DNA of 14,852 bases from the NCBI GenBank assembly GCA_044225565.1, contig JBGAIL010000118.1:1-14852 (forward strand), written 5' to 3'. Below the pieces are notes generated by a model. The model made no database searches and was not told the DNA's origin. It saw only the letters and a program-made list of their open reading frames with translations. Made by a program: the position numbers and the translations under genes. Numbering within the stretch: position 1 is the stretch's first letter; each line of letters begins with the position of its first letter. The DNA comes from CAVXAE01 sp044225565 (GTDB taxonomy: Bacteria > Pseudomonadota > Gammaproteobacteria > Steroidobacterales > Steroidobacteraceae). Below are positions 1-7,441 of this stretch, in pieces.

Positions 1-881
1 CCTGGGAAGGCGACCCGGAGTCGTCTGCACGCTTCCGGAAGATCCTGCGCGTCGGGCTCATCGTGCTGCTGGTGCTCGGGATTCTGTTCCCGTTGCTGCC
101 GAAGCCCAGGCCTACCGCCGCGGAGGAAGCGGTGCCGCCGCGGCTCGCGCGCGTGATGATCGAAAACCAGGTGAAGCCGCCGCCGCCTCCGCCACCCCCG
201 CCGGTGGAGGAGAAGCCGAAGCCCGTGCCGGAGCAGAAGGTGGCTGCGGTCAAGCCGCCCGTGGATCAGAAGCAGCGCGCGAGAGAGAAGGCCCAGGCCA
301 ACATCGAGCAGTTCAAGGACGAGCTGGCGGATCTGCGCGAGCAACTGGACATCACGCCGCTGGCCCAGACGAAGAATCTTACGGGTGCCGTCGGCGCGGA
401 TTCCCATGCCGAGCGCTCGCTCATCGCCTCGAAAGCAGGCAGCGGCAGTGGTGGTATCACCTCTGCGAACTCGAGCCGTGGATTCGGAGCGGGCGCAGGC
501 TCGCTCACCGGGCATTCGACGGGGGCGGTCACTTCCAACATCGCGCGGGGCACGGGCGCCGGGCCGACCCGTACGGGTTCCAGCGGCAAGGCTGCGCGCA
601 GCCGGGAGGAGATCGAGCTGGTCTTCGACCGCAACCAGGGCGCCATCTATGCACTTTACAGTCGCGCGCTGCGTGACCAGCCGGAGCTGCAGGGCAAGAT
701 GGTTCTCGAGTTCACCGTGGCGCCTTCGGGCGAGGTGACGATGTGCCGCGTGGTCTCGAGCGAGCTCAACGACCCGGATCTCGAGAAGAAGATCGTCGCG
801 CGGGTGCGGCTGTTCCGCTTCGAGGCGCGGGACGTCGAGACCATCACCACCACCAAGCCGATCGACTTCTTCCCCGCCTGA
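1..881 (+). CDS. AgmX/PglI C-terminal domain protein, TonB-like (5' partial)
   Basis: The frame is open from base 3 with no start visible, so the true start lies upstream. A GTG at 63 falls inside the membrane segment and is a poor start. Counted from the first codon in the window, there is a short charged cytoplasmic stretch, one transmembrane helix (about residues 17-31), a Pro-rich periplasmic linker (VKPPPPPPPPP, then Lys/Pro-rich), a coiled-coil-like Lys/Gln/Glu segment, a long Gly/Ser/Ala-rich region, and a C-terminal domain of about 85 residues starting near VFDRNQGAIYALY and ending KPIDFFPA. This layout is that of TonB-like proteins with an AgmX/PglI C-terminal domain, which span the periplasm and often sit beside ExbB/ExbD- or TolQ/TolR-like motor genes; any such partners would be upstream, outside the window. 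The family role (energy transduction or gliding/envelope function) is known only loosely, so the substrate is unknown. The next gene starts 12 bp downstream. Confidence 0.75.
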   Translation, partial: WEGDPESSARFRKILRVGLIVLLVLGILFPLLPKPRPTAAEEAVPPRLARVMIENQVKPPPPPPPPPVEEKPKPVPEQKVAAVKPPVDQKQRAREKAQANIEQFKDELADLREQLDITPLAQTKNLTGAVGADSHAERSLIASKAGSGSGGITSANSSRGFGAGAGSLTGHSTGAVTSNIARGTGAGPTRTGSSGKAARSREEIELVFDRNQGAIYALYSRALRDQPELQGKMVLEFTVAPSGEVTMCRVVSSELNDPDLEKKIVARVRLFRFEARDVETITTTKPIDFFPA

Positions 882-893
882 GCGGGCGCCGTC

Positions 894-1250
894 ATGAACC
901 TGCAATCCGAGATCGAATACTTCTCCGAGCTGCGCCAGCTGGACAAGGCTCGGCTGCTGAATTCCTTTCTGCACGAGCTTGCCGAGGAGGCACGCGGCAC
1001 CTACGGTGCGGGTGTCGGCGAGGTGCACGACACCGCGCACCTGCGCTTCGTGAACGAGCTGGTGCATCGCCTGACGCGCCTCATCGAGCAGTTGCTGGCC
1101 GAGGACGCCACCCGTCCCGCGGACGACGTGGTGCTGCGCATGCTGCTCTCCCCCCGCGCCGACAAGGTGGCCGAGCGCCTCGTCTTCAACGCCTACCGCC
1201 GCGCCGTGCACGGCTTCGAGAGTTACGACACCACGGTGCTGATGGGCTGA
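894..1250 (+). CDS. Small helical protein of unknown function
   Basis: This is a 118-residue soluble protein that I do not recognise. It begins 12 bp after the AgmX-like gene, suggesting co-transcription, though the ribosome-binding site is weak. The sequence looks all-helical, with charged amphipathic segments (for example SEIEYFSELRQLDKARLLNSF near the start and LRFVNELVHRLTRLIEQLLAE in the middle) and no signal peptide, membrane helix or Cys pair. It is therefore probably cytoplasmic. The codon pattern is strongly GC3-biased like its neighbours, which supports real coding. The overlapping frame at 743-1279 is low-complexity Arg-rich and is a shadow. It may act with the upstream envelope gene, but that is inference from spacing only. 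Confidence 0.65.
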   Translation: MNLQSEIEYFSELRQLDKARLLNSFLHELAEEARGTYGAGVGEVHDTAHLRFVNELVHRLTRLIEQLLAEDATRPADDVVLRMLLSPRADKVAERLVFNAYRRAVHGFESYDTTVLMG

Positions 1251-1340
1251 CCCGGCGCCGGACAGGCGTAAGTGCATGAGTGCGCCGCCGACTTGTGCGC
1301 TGGTGCATGTCCGGCACTGCTTTGAGCTATCCTCGCCGCG

Positions 1341-3320
1341 ATGACGGCGGAGCCTCTAACGGAAGTGATGATCCTGCTCGCGGGGGCGGTGTTCGTCGTC
1401 GCCGTCGCCAGAAGGCTCGGACTACCGGCGATCCTGGGCTACATCGTGGTCGGCATGGCGCTCGGGCCGCACGCGGCGGGGCTGGTCACGGACTCGGCGA
1501 CCACCCAGCTGCTCGCCGAGCTCGGCGTGGTCTTCCTGCTCTTCACCCTCGGCCTCGAGTTCTCGCTGCCGCGCATGATCGCCATGCGCAACGAGGTGTT
1601 CGGCCTCGGCGCCGCGCAAGTGTTGGCTACCACGGCCGTGGTGGCCTGCATCGCGGCCGCGCTCGGCGTGCCCTGGCTCATGGGCATCGTGCTCGGTGGC
1701 GCACTTTCGATGAGCTCCACGGCCATCATCATGGCGCAGCTCACGGATACCGGCGAGCTCAACCGCACGCATGGCCGGCTCTCCTTCAGCATGCTGCTGT
1801 TCCAGGATCTCGCCTTCGTCCCGCTGCTCGCGCTGGCCTCCGCCATCAGCCAGGGCGACGAGCACTTCTCGCTGGTGTCCACCAGCATCGCGGTCGCCGG
1901 CGGCGTGCTCGCCGTGGTCGTGGTGCTGGCGGCGGGCCGCTGGCTGCTGCGCCCGCTGTTCAACGAGATCGCCCACAGCCGCCTGCGCGAGCTCTTCACC
2001 ATGGCGGTGCTGTTCGTGGTGCTGGCCTCGGCCTGGATCTCGCATCGCGCGGGCCTGTCGCTCGCGCTCGGCGGCTTCCTTTCCGGGATGATGTTCGCCG
2101 AGACGGACTACCGCCACCAGATCGAGACCGTCATCCGGCCGTTCAAGGACATCCTGCTGGGTCTCTTCTTCATCACGGTGGGCATGCTGCTCGACGTGCA
2201 CCTGCTCATCGACGAGTTCCCGCTGGTGTCCGCGCTGCTGCTGGGGCTCATCGCCATCAAGGCCGCGGTCGCCACCCTCGTCACGCGATTCTTCGTCGGC
2301 TCCACGTTCAAGGCGGTGCGCACCGGCCTCGTCATCTCGATCGGCGGCGAGTTCGGCATCGCGCTGCTCACGCTGATATTGCAGGGAAACGGCGTCGCGC
2401 CGGAGATCGTGCAGCCGCTGCTGGTCGCCATCGTGCTCTCCATGGTGCTGAGCCCGTTCCTCATCGGCAACAACAAGGCGGTCGCGCGGTTCCTGCTGCG
2501 CGAGAAGGGACCGCCCGGCGGCGCGATCGCGCGCGACGAGGCCATCACGAGTAGCATCGCGGAGCGCGAGCACGTCATTCTCTGCGGCTTCGGGCGGGTG
2601 GGACAGAACATCGGGCGCGTGCTGGAAGCGCAGGGGTTCGAGTTCATCGCGGTCGATCTCGATCCGGCGCGCATCCGCGCCGCGCGGCAGGCGGGCGATC
2701 CGGTCATCTACGGAGACTCCGCCGACGAGGAACTGCTCGTCATCGCAGGGCTGCACAAGGCCAATGCCGTGGTGATCAGCTTCTCGAACCCGGCGACGGC
2801 GCTGGACATCCTGCATTCGGTGCGGCGCATCCGGCCGGACGTGCCGGTGCTCGTGCGCACGCAGGACGATGCGCGGCTGCAGGAGCTCAAGCACGCCGGC
2901 GCGACGGACGTGGTACCGGAGACTTTCGAGGCGAGTCTTTCGCTCGTGTCGCAGGTGCTGCTGTTGCTCAACGTGCCGGCGCCGAACGTGGTGCGCGTCA
3001 TCGGCGATATCCGCACCAACCGCTATTCGCTGCTGCGCAATGTCGTCACTCGCGATTGGGAGCATCCCATCGAGCACGCGCCGCAGGACGGTGAAGAGCT
3101 GAAGTCCGTCGTGATCCCTCCAGGCGCCTGGGCGGTTGGGCGCACCGTGCAGGAGGTGCGCGCGCGCGGAGCGGAAGTCGCCTTCACCGGCATCCGGCGG
3201 CAAGGCATCCTGGGACGCGAGCCTTCGCCCGAAGCCCGGTTACGGGAAGGCGACATCGTGGTCATCTACGGCGAGCCGAAGGACCTGGAGCGGGCCGAAT
3301 CGGTGATGCTCGCGGGCTGA
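1341..3320 (+). CDS. CPA2-family cation:proton antiporter with RCK (TrkA-N/TrkA-C) domains, KefB/YbaL-like
   Basis: This 659-residue inner-membrane protein exchanges a monovalent cation (K+ or Na+) for protons. Residues ~6-385 form a string of hydrophobic helices typical of the Na+/H+ exchanger fold, starting with a first helix followed by RRLGLPAILGYIVVGMALGP, the family signature, and including GGEFGIALLTL late in the membrane domain. A cytoplasmic RCK-N Rossmann domain starts near residue 412 (VILCGFGRVGQ, with GxGxxG at 416-421) and has an acidic nucleotide-binding end at AVDLDP. An RCK-C domain occupies roughly residues 570-655. The length suits KefB/KefC/YbaL-type proteins (about 560-670 residues). 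The start at 1341 has no clear ribosome-binding site; ATG 1368 is preceded by GGAAG and is possible, shortening the protein by nine residues without touching the first helix. Ion specificity cannot be read from the sequence. It appears to be a single-gene unit. Confidence 0.92.
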   Translation: MTAEPLTEVMILLAGAVFVVAVARRLGLPAILGYIVVGMALGPHAAGLVTDSATTQLLAELGVVFLLFTLGLEFSLPRMIAMRNEVFGLGAAQVLATTAVVACIAAALGVPWLMGIVLGGALSMSSTAIIMAQLTDTGELNRTHGRLSFSMLLFQDLAFVPLLALASAISQGDEHFSLVSTSIAVAGGVLAVVVVLAAGRWLLRPLFNEIAHSRLRELFTMAVLFVVLASAWISHRAGLSLALGGFLSGMMFAETDYRHQIETVIRPFKDILLGLFFITVGMLLDVHLLIDEFPLVSALLLGLIAIKAAVATLVTRFFVGSTFKAVRTGLVISIGGEFGIALLTLILQGNGVAPEIVQPLLVAIVLSMVLSPFLIGNNKAVARFLLREKGPPGGAIARDEAITSSIAEREHVILCGFGRVGQNIGRVLEAQGFEFIAVDLDPARIRAARQAGDPVIYGDSADEELLVIAGLHKANAVVISFSNPATALDILHSVRRIRPDVPVLVRTQDDARLQELKHAGATDVVPETFEASLSLVSQVLLLLNVPAPNVVRVIGDIRTNRYSLLRNVVTRDWEHPIEHAPQDGEELKSVVIPPGAWAVGRTVQEVRARGAEVAFTGIRRQGILGREPSPEARLREGDIVVIYGEPKDLERAESVMLAG

Positions 3321-3418
3321 CGCGGCGCTTCGTGAAGGAAATGTAATCCCGGCGGGTAAACTCGCGCCCCGTCGCTGCGCTCTTACCTTCCAGTCCACGC
3401 CAATGGATGGAGGGCGAA

Positions 3419-3979
3419 ATGTCCCGCCACCTGCTGCTCGCAGCGCTGGCTCTGATTCTCGCAGCCTGCGAAGCGCCGCCGCCGCGGGCGGAGCCGCGCC
3501 ACTACCGGGTCGAGCAGGCGCCTGCCACGCCACCGCCGCAGACGCAGGTCTATTTCTATCCGACCGCGGGACAGGCTCCGGAGCAGCAATCCCGTGACCG
3601 CTACGAGTGCTATCTCTGGGCGGTGAAGCAGAGCGGCTTCGATCCCAGCCTGCCGTCGCTGGCGCCTCATCAACGAGTGGAATACGTGTCTCGTCCCCCG
3701 CCGGGGCAGAACACGGTGGCCGGAGCTATCACCGGAGCGATCGTCGGTGCTGCCGTCTCACACAGAGGTAGCGAGGGAGCTGGGGCCGTGGTCGGAGCCG
3801 TAGCGGGGGGTGCGCTCGGAGCCGCCTCGGATTCCGCGCAACAGGCACAGGCGGACAGGATCGAGGCGGCACGCAATGGCCGCAACGCCGCGCGTGAAGC
3901 GCAGATGGAGCAGAAGGCGCAGGGCTATCGCCGCGCCATGAGCGCCTGCCTCGAAGGGCGCGGCTATTCAGTGGAGTGA
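3419..3979 (+). CDS. Glycine-zipper lipoprotein with a split DRYEC/ACLEGRGYSV module
   Basis: This 186-residue protein starts at ATG 3419, which has GGAGG (3409-3413) five bases upstream; ATGs at 3403 (another frame) and 3407 lack this. A signal sequence ends in lipobox LAAC with Cys17, so it is predicted to be a lipoprotein. After a Pro-rich linker, residues 44-77 carry VYFYPTAGQ...DRYECYLWAVKQSGFDP. A glycine zipper follows at 100-138 (AGAITGAIVGAAV, then AGAVVGAVAGGALGAA), resembling YMGG-like/SlyB-type zippers that insert in or pack against membranes. The C-terminus (170-186) is YRRAMSACLEGRGYSVE. The first and last segments recur, nearly side by side, in the C-terminus of the next protein. 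A structural or stress role in the envelope is likely from the family; no enzyme motif is visible. Translation is probably coupled to the next gene, whose GTG lies 4 bp after the stop. Confidence 0.85.
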   Translation: MSRHLLLAALALILAACEAPPPRAEPRHYRVEQAPATPPPQTQVYFYPTAGQAPEQQSRDRYECYLWAVKQSGFDPSLPSLAPHQRVEYVSRPPPGQNTVAGAITGAIVGAAVSHRGSEGAGAVVGAVAGGALGAASDSAQQAQADRIEAARNGRNAAREAQMEQKAQGYRRAMSACLEGRGYSVE

Positions 3980-3983
3980 TTCC

Positions 3984-4691
3984 GTGGAAACTCGTCGTCC
4001 TTCGATTCGTCCGGTCGTGATCCTTTTCGCGCTCGGCGCATGCGTCTCGGCGGCCGTCGTCCCCGCCGAGCCAGGCTCCTATCGAAGCAGGCCGGAGCAC
4101 CGCCAGGACGTTCGCGATTCCCGCGGCTACGTGCTGGATAGCCGCTACGACCACAATCGATACTATCCACCGCGTGGACGCGTGTTCAACGCAGCGCCGC
4201 GCGGAGCTGTCGTCGTGCGACATGCCGGCCTGCCTTACTACTATCACGGCGGCGTGTGGTACCGGCCGTACGGTCCGCGTTTCATCGTGATCCGCCCGCC
4301 GGTTGGCGTGTACGTGTCGATGCTGCCTCCGTTCTATTCCACGGTCTGGTATGGCGGCGTTCCGTATTACTACGCCGATGATGCGTACTACGTATGGCGC
4401 GCCGACCGGCGCGAGTACGAGGTGACGGACCCGCCGTCGGAGGCACAGGCGAGTGCGCAGGCCCCGCCGGCGGCCCCGAGCGATGTGTTCATCTATCCGA
4501 AAGAGGGTCAGAGCGAGGAACAGCAGGCGCAAGACCGCTACGAGTGCCACAGCTGGGCCTCGGGTCAGACGGGCTTCGATCCGACGCAGCCCACGGGTGG
4601 CGTGGCAGAGTCGCAGGCGTCCGCCAAGCGCTCCGACTATCAACGCGCGATGACGGCCTGTCTCGAGGCTCGCGGCTATAGCGTGAAGTGA
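3984..4691 (+). CDS. Exported DUF6515-like Tyr-rich protein with C-terminal DRYEC/ACLEARGYSV module
   Basis: This 235-residue protein starts at GTG 3984, only 4 bp after the preceding stop, with GGAGTG in the upstream gene's tail serving as ribosome-binding site. The N-terminus has a signal sequence. FALGAC with Cys20 could be a lipobox (LGAC), although the Gly at -2 is not ideal. Residues ~80-140 are rich in Tyr, Gly and Pro (YYYHGGVWYRPYGPRF, then IRPPVGVYVSMLPPFY, then YGGVPYYYADDAYYVWR), matching my recollection of the DUF6515 pattern found in proteobacterial envelope proteins of unknown role. Residues 168-203 (VFIYPKEGQ...DRYECHSWASGQTGFDP) and 219-235 (YQRAMTACLEARGYSVK) repeat the module of the preceding lipoprotein. 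The pair is almost certainly one operon. The biochemical function is unknown. Confidence 0.85.
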   Translation: METRRPSIRPVVILFALGACVSAAVVPAEPGSYRSRPEHRQDVRDSRGYVLDSRYDHNRYYPPRGRVFNAAPRGAVVVRHAGLPYYYHGGVWYRPYGPRFIVIRPPVGVYVSMLPPFYSTVWYGGVPYYYADDAYYVWRADRREYEVTDPPSEAQASAQAPPAAPSDVFIYPKEGQSEEQQAQDRYECHSWASGQTGFDPTQPTGGVAESQASAKRSDYQRAMTACLEARGYSVK

Positions 4692-4722
4692 GCGCCGCCG
4701 CGGCATGAGACCGGCGGCTCAC
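4691..4722. terminator. Hairpin between convergent genes, candidate bidirectional terminator
   Basis: GCCGCCG (4694-4700) and CGGCGGC (4712-4718) form a 7-bp GC-rich stem with an 11-base loop, filling nearly all of the 31-bp gap between the convergent DUF6515-like and Lrp-family genes. There is no clear T-run on either side, so intrinsic termination is uncertain. Confidence 0.35.
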
Positions 4723-5190
4723 TCAGGCTTCACGAATCGGCAGCTCCCTCGACTTCTGCACGGTGCGCAGCGCGAAGCTCGAATGCACGCGCGCCACGCC
4801 GGGCAGGCGTGTGAGATGCTTGCTGTGCAGCCGCTCGAAATCCGCCGTGTCCGCGACGACCACGCGCACGGCGTAATCGAAATCACCCGTCATCAGATAG
4901 CACTCCATCACTTCGGGGATCTTCCGCACCGCTTCCTCGAACCGGCGCAGATCCGTCTCGTCCTGCCGGTCGAGCGTGATGTTCACGAACACGTTCACCG
5001 GGCAGCCGGCACGCTGCTGGTTGATGACGGCCGTGTAGCCCTCGATGAGGCCCGAGGTCTCGAGCGCCCGCATGCGCCTCAGGCAGGCGGACTCCGAGAG
5101 ATTCACCCGCTCGGCGAGCTCGCTGTTGGAGATGCGGGCCTCGCTCTGCAGGATGCGCAGAATGGCGCGGTCGATGCGGTCCAGCTTCAT
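4723..5190 (-). CDS. Lrp/AsnC-family transcriptional regulator, probably controlling ald
   Basis: This 155-residue DNA-binding protein starts at the ATG complementary to 5188-5190, giving MKLDRIDRAILRILQSEARI, the usual Lrp beginning. A longer frame to 5268 adds 26 residues unlike the family and would run through the promoter region. Residues 1-60 are the winged/helix-turn-helix domain (ISNSELAERVNLSESACLRR). The remainder is the AsnC/RAM ligand-binding and oligomerisation domain (INQQRAGCPVNVFVNITL, VMECYLMTGDFDYAVRVV). The length is standard for the family (about 150-165). It is divergent from alanine dehydrogenase; AldR/BkdR-type Lrp regulators commonly lie beside ald and control it in response to alanine or other amino acids. 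That target assignment is inference from position. The 3' end converges on the DUF6515-like gene 31 bp away. Confidence 0.9.
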   Translation of the reverse strand: MKLDRIDRAILRILQSEARISNSELAERVNLSESACLRRMRALETSGLIEGYTAVINQQRAGCPVNVFVNITLDRQDETDLRRFEEAVRKIPEVMECYLMTGDFDYAVRVVVADTADFERLHSKHLTRLPGVARVHSSFALRTVQKSRELPIREA

Positions 5191-5332
5191 GCGCAATATT
5201 CCACGTTTCTTGACGAATAGTCCGGCAGATTCTGCCACGAATCCGGCCGGGTGACTCATATTGTGCAAGTTTTCACCGGGCGGGCGGGCCTAGAGTGCCG
5301 CCCACCATCCACCCCCCAGAGCGAGTGCCCTC
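5191..5332. promoter_or_regulatory. Divergent Lrp-family/ald control region with candidate operator
   Basis: This 142-bp gap holds the promoters of both divergent genes. GGCAGATTCTGCC (5224-5236) is a 13-bp palindrome with 6-bp arms around a single T, a size compatible with an Lrp-family site. AT-rich blocks near its ends, GCGCAATATT (5191-5200) and ATATTGTGCA (5258-5267), are approximate inverted counterparts and may be further half-sites. No convincing -35/-10 pair could be assigned. The sites are predicted from symmetry only. Confidence 0.4.
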
Positions 5333-6448
5333 ATGCGCATCGGCGTCCCCAAGGAGATCAAGAATCACGAATACCGCGTCGGCCTGGTGCCCGCCGGCGT
5401 GCGCGAGCTCGTGGAGGACGGACACGAAGTGCTCGTGCAGAGCAGCGCTGGCGCCGGCATCGGCACCGATGATGCCGCCTACATCGCTGCAGGCGCCCGC
5501 ATTCTTCCCGATGCGAAGGCCGTGTTCGATGCGGCGGATCTCATCGTCAAGGTGAAGGAGCCGCAGCTCAACGAGTGCCGGATGCTCAGGCCGGGCCAGA
5601 CGCTGTTCACCTACCTGCACCTGGCCGCGGACCTCAAACAGGCCGAGGCGCTGGTCGCCTCCGGCGCCACCTGTATCGCTTATGAGACGGTAACCTCTTC
5701 CAACGGCTCGTTGCCGCTCCTCACGCCGATGAGCGAGGTGGCCGGCCGCATGTCGGTGCAGGTGGGTGCCGCCAGCCTGCAGAAGGCGAACGGTGGTCGC
5801 GGCGTGCTGCTCGGCGGCGTGCCTGGCGTGGCGCCCGCGAAAGTCGTGATCCTCGGCGGTGGCGTTTCGGGCACGCATGCCGCGGAGATGGCAGTGGGCA
5901 TGCGCGCGGACGTGACGATCGTCGAGCGCTCGCTGCCGCGCCTGCGCGCGCTGGATTCGATCTTCGCGGGCCGCCTGAAGACCTCGGCTTCCACCACGGA
6001 GGCGATCGAAGCGCTCGTCACCCAGGCCGATCTCGTGATCGGCGCGGTGCTCGTGGCCGGCGCCGCGGCGCCGAAGCTCGTCTCCCGTGAGATGGTTCGC
6101 CGCATGAAGCCTGGCTCGGTCATGGTCGACATCGCCATCGACCAGGGTGGATGCTTCGAGACCAGTCGCCCTACCACTCACGCCGAGCCTACCTACGTGG
6201 AGCAGGGCGTGGTGCACTATTGCGTGACGAACATGCCGGGAGCCGTGCCGCGCACTTCCACCTTCGCGCTCACCAACGCGACGCTGCCGTTCGTGAAGGC
6301 CATCGCGAAGCTGGGTCCCGCAGCGGCGATGGCGCAGGACGCGCATCTCGCACAGGGCCTGAACGTTCACGCGGGCTCGATCACACACGAGGCCGTGGCG
6401 AAGGATCTCGGGCTGAAGTACCAGCCCTACCAGCCCAAGGCCGCGTAA
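5333..6448 (+). CDS. ald: Alanine dehydrogenase
   Basis: This 371-residue cytoplasmic enzyme catalyses the reversible NAD-dependent deamination of L-alanine to pyruvate and ammonia. The N-terminus MRIGVPKEIKNHEYRVGLVP is the family signature. Residues matching the known catalytic positions are Lys75 (KVKEP), His96 (TYLHLA) and Asp270 (DIAIDQGG). The NAD-binding glycine motif GGGVSG is at 175-180 within VVILGGGVSGTHAAEMAVG. Length matches the family (about 370), and the C-terminal GLNVHAGSITHEAVAKDLG is typical. It is transcribed divergently from an Lrp-family regulator, which probably adjusts its expression to alanine. The ribosome-binding site is weak. The gene ends 13 bp from the convergent YbjQ-family gene. 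Confidence 0.97.
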   Translation: MRIGVPKEIKNHEYRVGLVPAGVRELVEDGHEVLVQSSAGAGIGTDDAAYIAAGARILPDAKAVFDAADLIVKVKEPQLNECRMLRPGQTLFTYLHLAADLKQAEALVASGATCIAYETVTSSNGSLPLLTPMSEVAGRMSVQVGAASLQKANGGRGVLLGGVPGVAPAKVVILGGGVSGTHAAEMAVGMRADVTIVERSLPRLRALDSIFAGRLKTSASTTEAIEALVTQADLVIGAVLVAGAAAPKLVSREMVRRMKPGSVMVDIAIDQGGCFETSRPTTHAEPTYVEQGVVHYCVTNMPGAVPRTSTFALTNATLPFVKAIAKLGPAAAMAQDAHLAQGLNVHAGSITHEAVAKDLGLKYQPYQPKAA

Positions 6449-6461
6449 ACCGTCGCGAGAG

Positions 6462-6809
6462 TCAGGTGGCGCCGGTCGGCTCGACGATCACTGCCGTGCC
6501 GTAGGCCAGCACTTCCGTCACGCCGGCAGCCACCTCGTTCGCGTCGTATCTCATGCCGATGAGGGCATTCGCGCCGCGTTCCGCGGCGTGCTCGATCATC
6601 AGGTCATAGGCATCCGCCCGCGCACGCTCGCAGAGCTGCGTGTAGAGCGTGATGTTCCCACCGAACAGAGTCTGGATTCCGGCGCCGATGTTCCCGACTA
6701 TGCTGCGTGATCTCACGATGACGCCGCGCACTACGCCGATGTTGCGGGCGATGCGGTAGCCGGGAATCTCGAAGCCCGTCGTCACGAGACCCGGATCGAC
6801 GCTTTTCAT
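6462..6809 (-). CDS. YbjQ family (UPF0145) protein
   Basis: This 115-residue protein starts at the ATG complementary to 6807-6809, chosen because AGGAG lies about six bases upstream; the ATG at 6830 has no such site. It shows the YbjQ/UPF0145 features: VTTGFEIPGYRIARNIGVV at the N-terminus, VRGVIVRSRSIVGNIGAG, a helix with LCERARADAYDLMIEHA, then GANALIGMRYDANEV and AYGTAVIVE at the end. The family forms a small alpha/beta fold that makes homo-oligomers; a heavy-metal-binding role has been proposed but is not established, and no metal-binding Cys/His cluster is visible here (one Cys only). It is convergent with ald and probably monocistronic. Confidence 0.92.
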   Translation of the reverse strand: MKSVDPGLVTTGFEIPGYRIARNIGVVRGVIVRSRSIVGNIGAGIQTLFGGNITLYTQLCERARADAYDLMIEHAAERGANALIGMRYDANEVAAGVTEVLAYGTAVIVEPTGAT

Positions 6810-6935
6810 GGAATCTCCTGATCCGTTCATACAGTAGTTCGGGGATTCTCCTACTGGTTGGACGCGCGCTCAAGATTCGAGGGAAGCTTGCGCCCGTGCG
6901 CCGTCCTTCGAGCCCGTTTCCGTGAGCCCGCGTCG

Positions 6936-7376
6936 ATGATGAGCCAATCGCAGGTGGCGCAGCATATCCGCGTGCGCGTGGCTTCCCAATTGTTCGATGA
7001 GTCCTCGGTCGCACCGCGCGGCACCGCCATCTATTCGCTTTCGGATCCTCGCGACGTGCGGGAGATCAGGTACATCGGCCAGACCACGGCACCGCGGCGC
7101 CGCCTGCTGCAGCACTTGAGCACGGCGAGGCTCTGGCTGCCCGACGAAGTGCCCTGGTGGGTGCCTTCTCCGAGACTGCGGCCACTCTACGAGTGGATCC
7201 GGGCGTTGCATCGGGACGAAGGGCGCCTCCCGGTCATGGTCGTGTCGGCGTGGGTCGAGACCTCCCGCGACGCGCGGCTGGCGGAGCGGAACCGCATCTA
7301 CGAGTGCCTGGAGCGGGGTTTCGCATTGCTGAACTCGGAAACGGAGGTCCTGGGAAGGCAGATTCCGCTGCTGTGA
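6936..7376 (+). CDS. Stand-alone GIY-YIG domain protein
   Basis: This is a 146-residue soluble protein if started at ATG 6936 (a second ATG follows directly at 6939). A TTG 78 bases further up would add an Arg-rich stretch without support. The first half carries the GIY-YIG hallmarks: TAIYSLSD (AIY at 31-33), RYIGQT (YIG at 46-48), then APRRRLLQHL with Arg54-56 and His60. The second half has AERNRIYECLERGFALLNSE, which places the expected metal-binding Glu and the late Asn. These are the catalytic elements of GIY-YIG endonucleases, so hydrolysis of one DNA strand through a Tyr/Mg2+ mechanism is possible. The domain fills almost the whole protein, with no DNA-binding or UvrC-type extension, so the target is unknown. 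It is flanked by unrelated single genes. The ribosome-binding site is weak. Confidence 0.75.
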   Translation: MMSQSQVAQHIRVRVASQLFDESSVAPRGTAIYSLSDPRDVREIRYIGQTTAPRRRLLQHLSTARLWLPDEVPWWVPSPRLRPLYEWIRALHRDEGRLPVMVVSAWVETSRDARLAERNRIYECLERGFALLNSETEVLGRQIPLL

Positions 7377-7441
7377 GGCCGGCTCGCCAGCTTCGCGCCG
7401 GGAATCCATAATCGAGCCTCGTCTCCCAGGGAGCGACTGCC

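Noticed and set aside
743..1279. 178-residue Arg-rich frame overlapping the first two genes
   Set aside because: It crosses two better-supported genes and consists of Arg/Gly/Ala low complexity typical of an out-of-frame reading.
1422..3203. 593-residue open frame antisense to the antiporter gene
   Set aside because: It is rich in Arg, His, Asp and Glu with low-complexity runs, has no recognisable domain, and is the mirror of a GC3-biased gene with strong family motifs.
5191..5268. Longer Lrp-family start adding 26 residues
   Set aside because: The extra residues do not resemble the family, while MKLDRIDRAIL at 5190 is the standard N-terminus, and the extension would cover the divergent promoter region.
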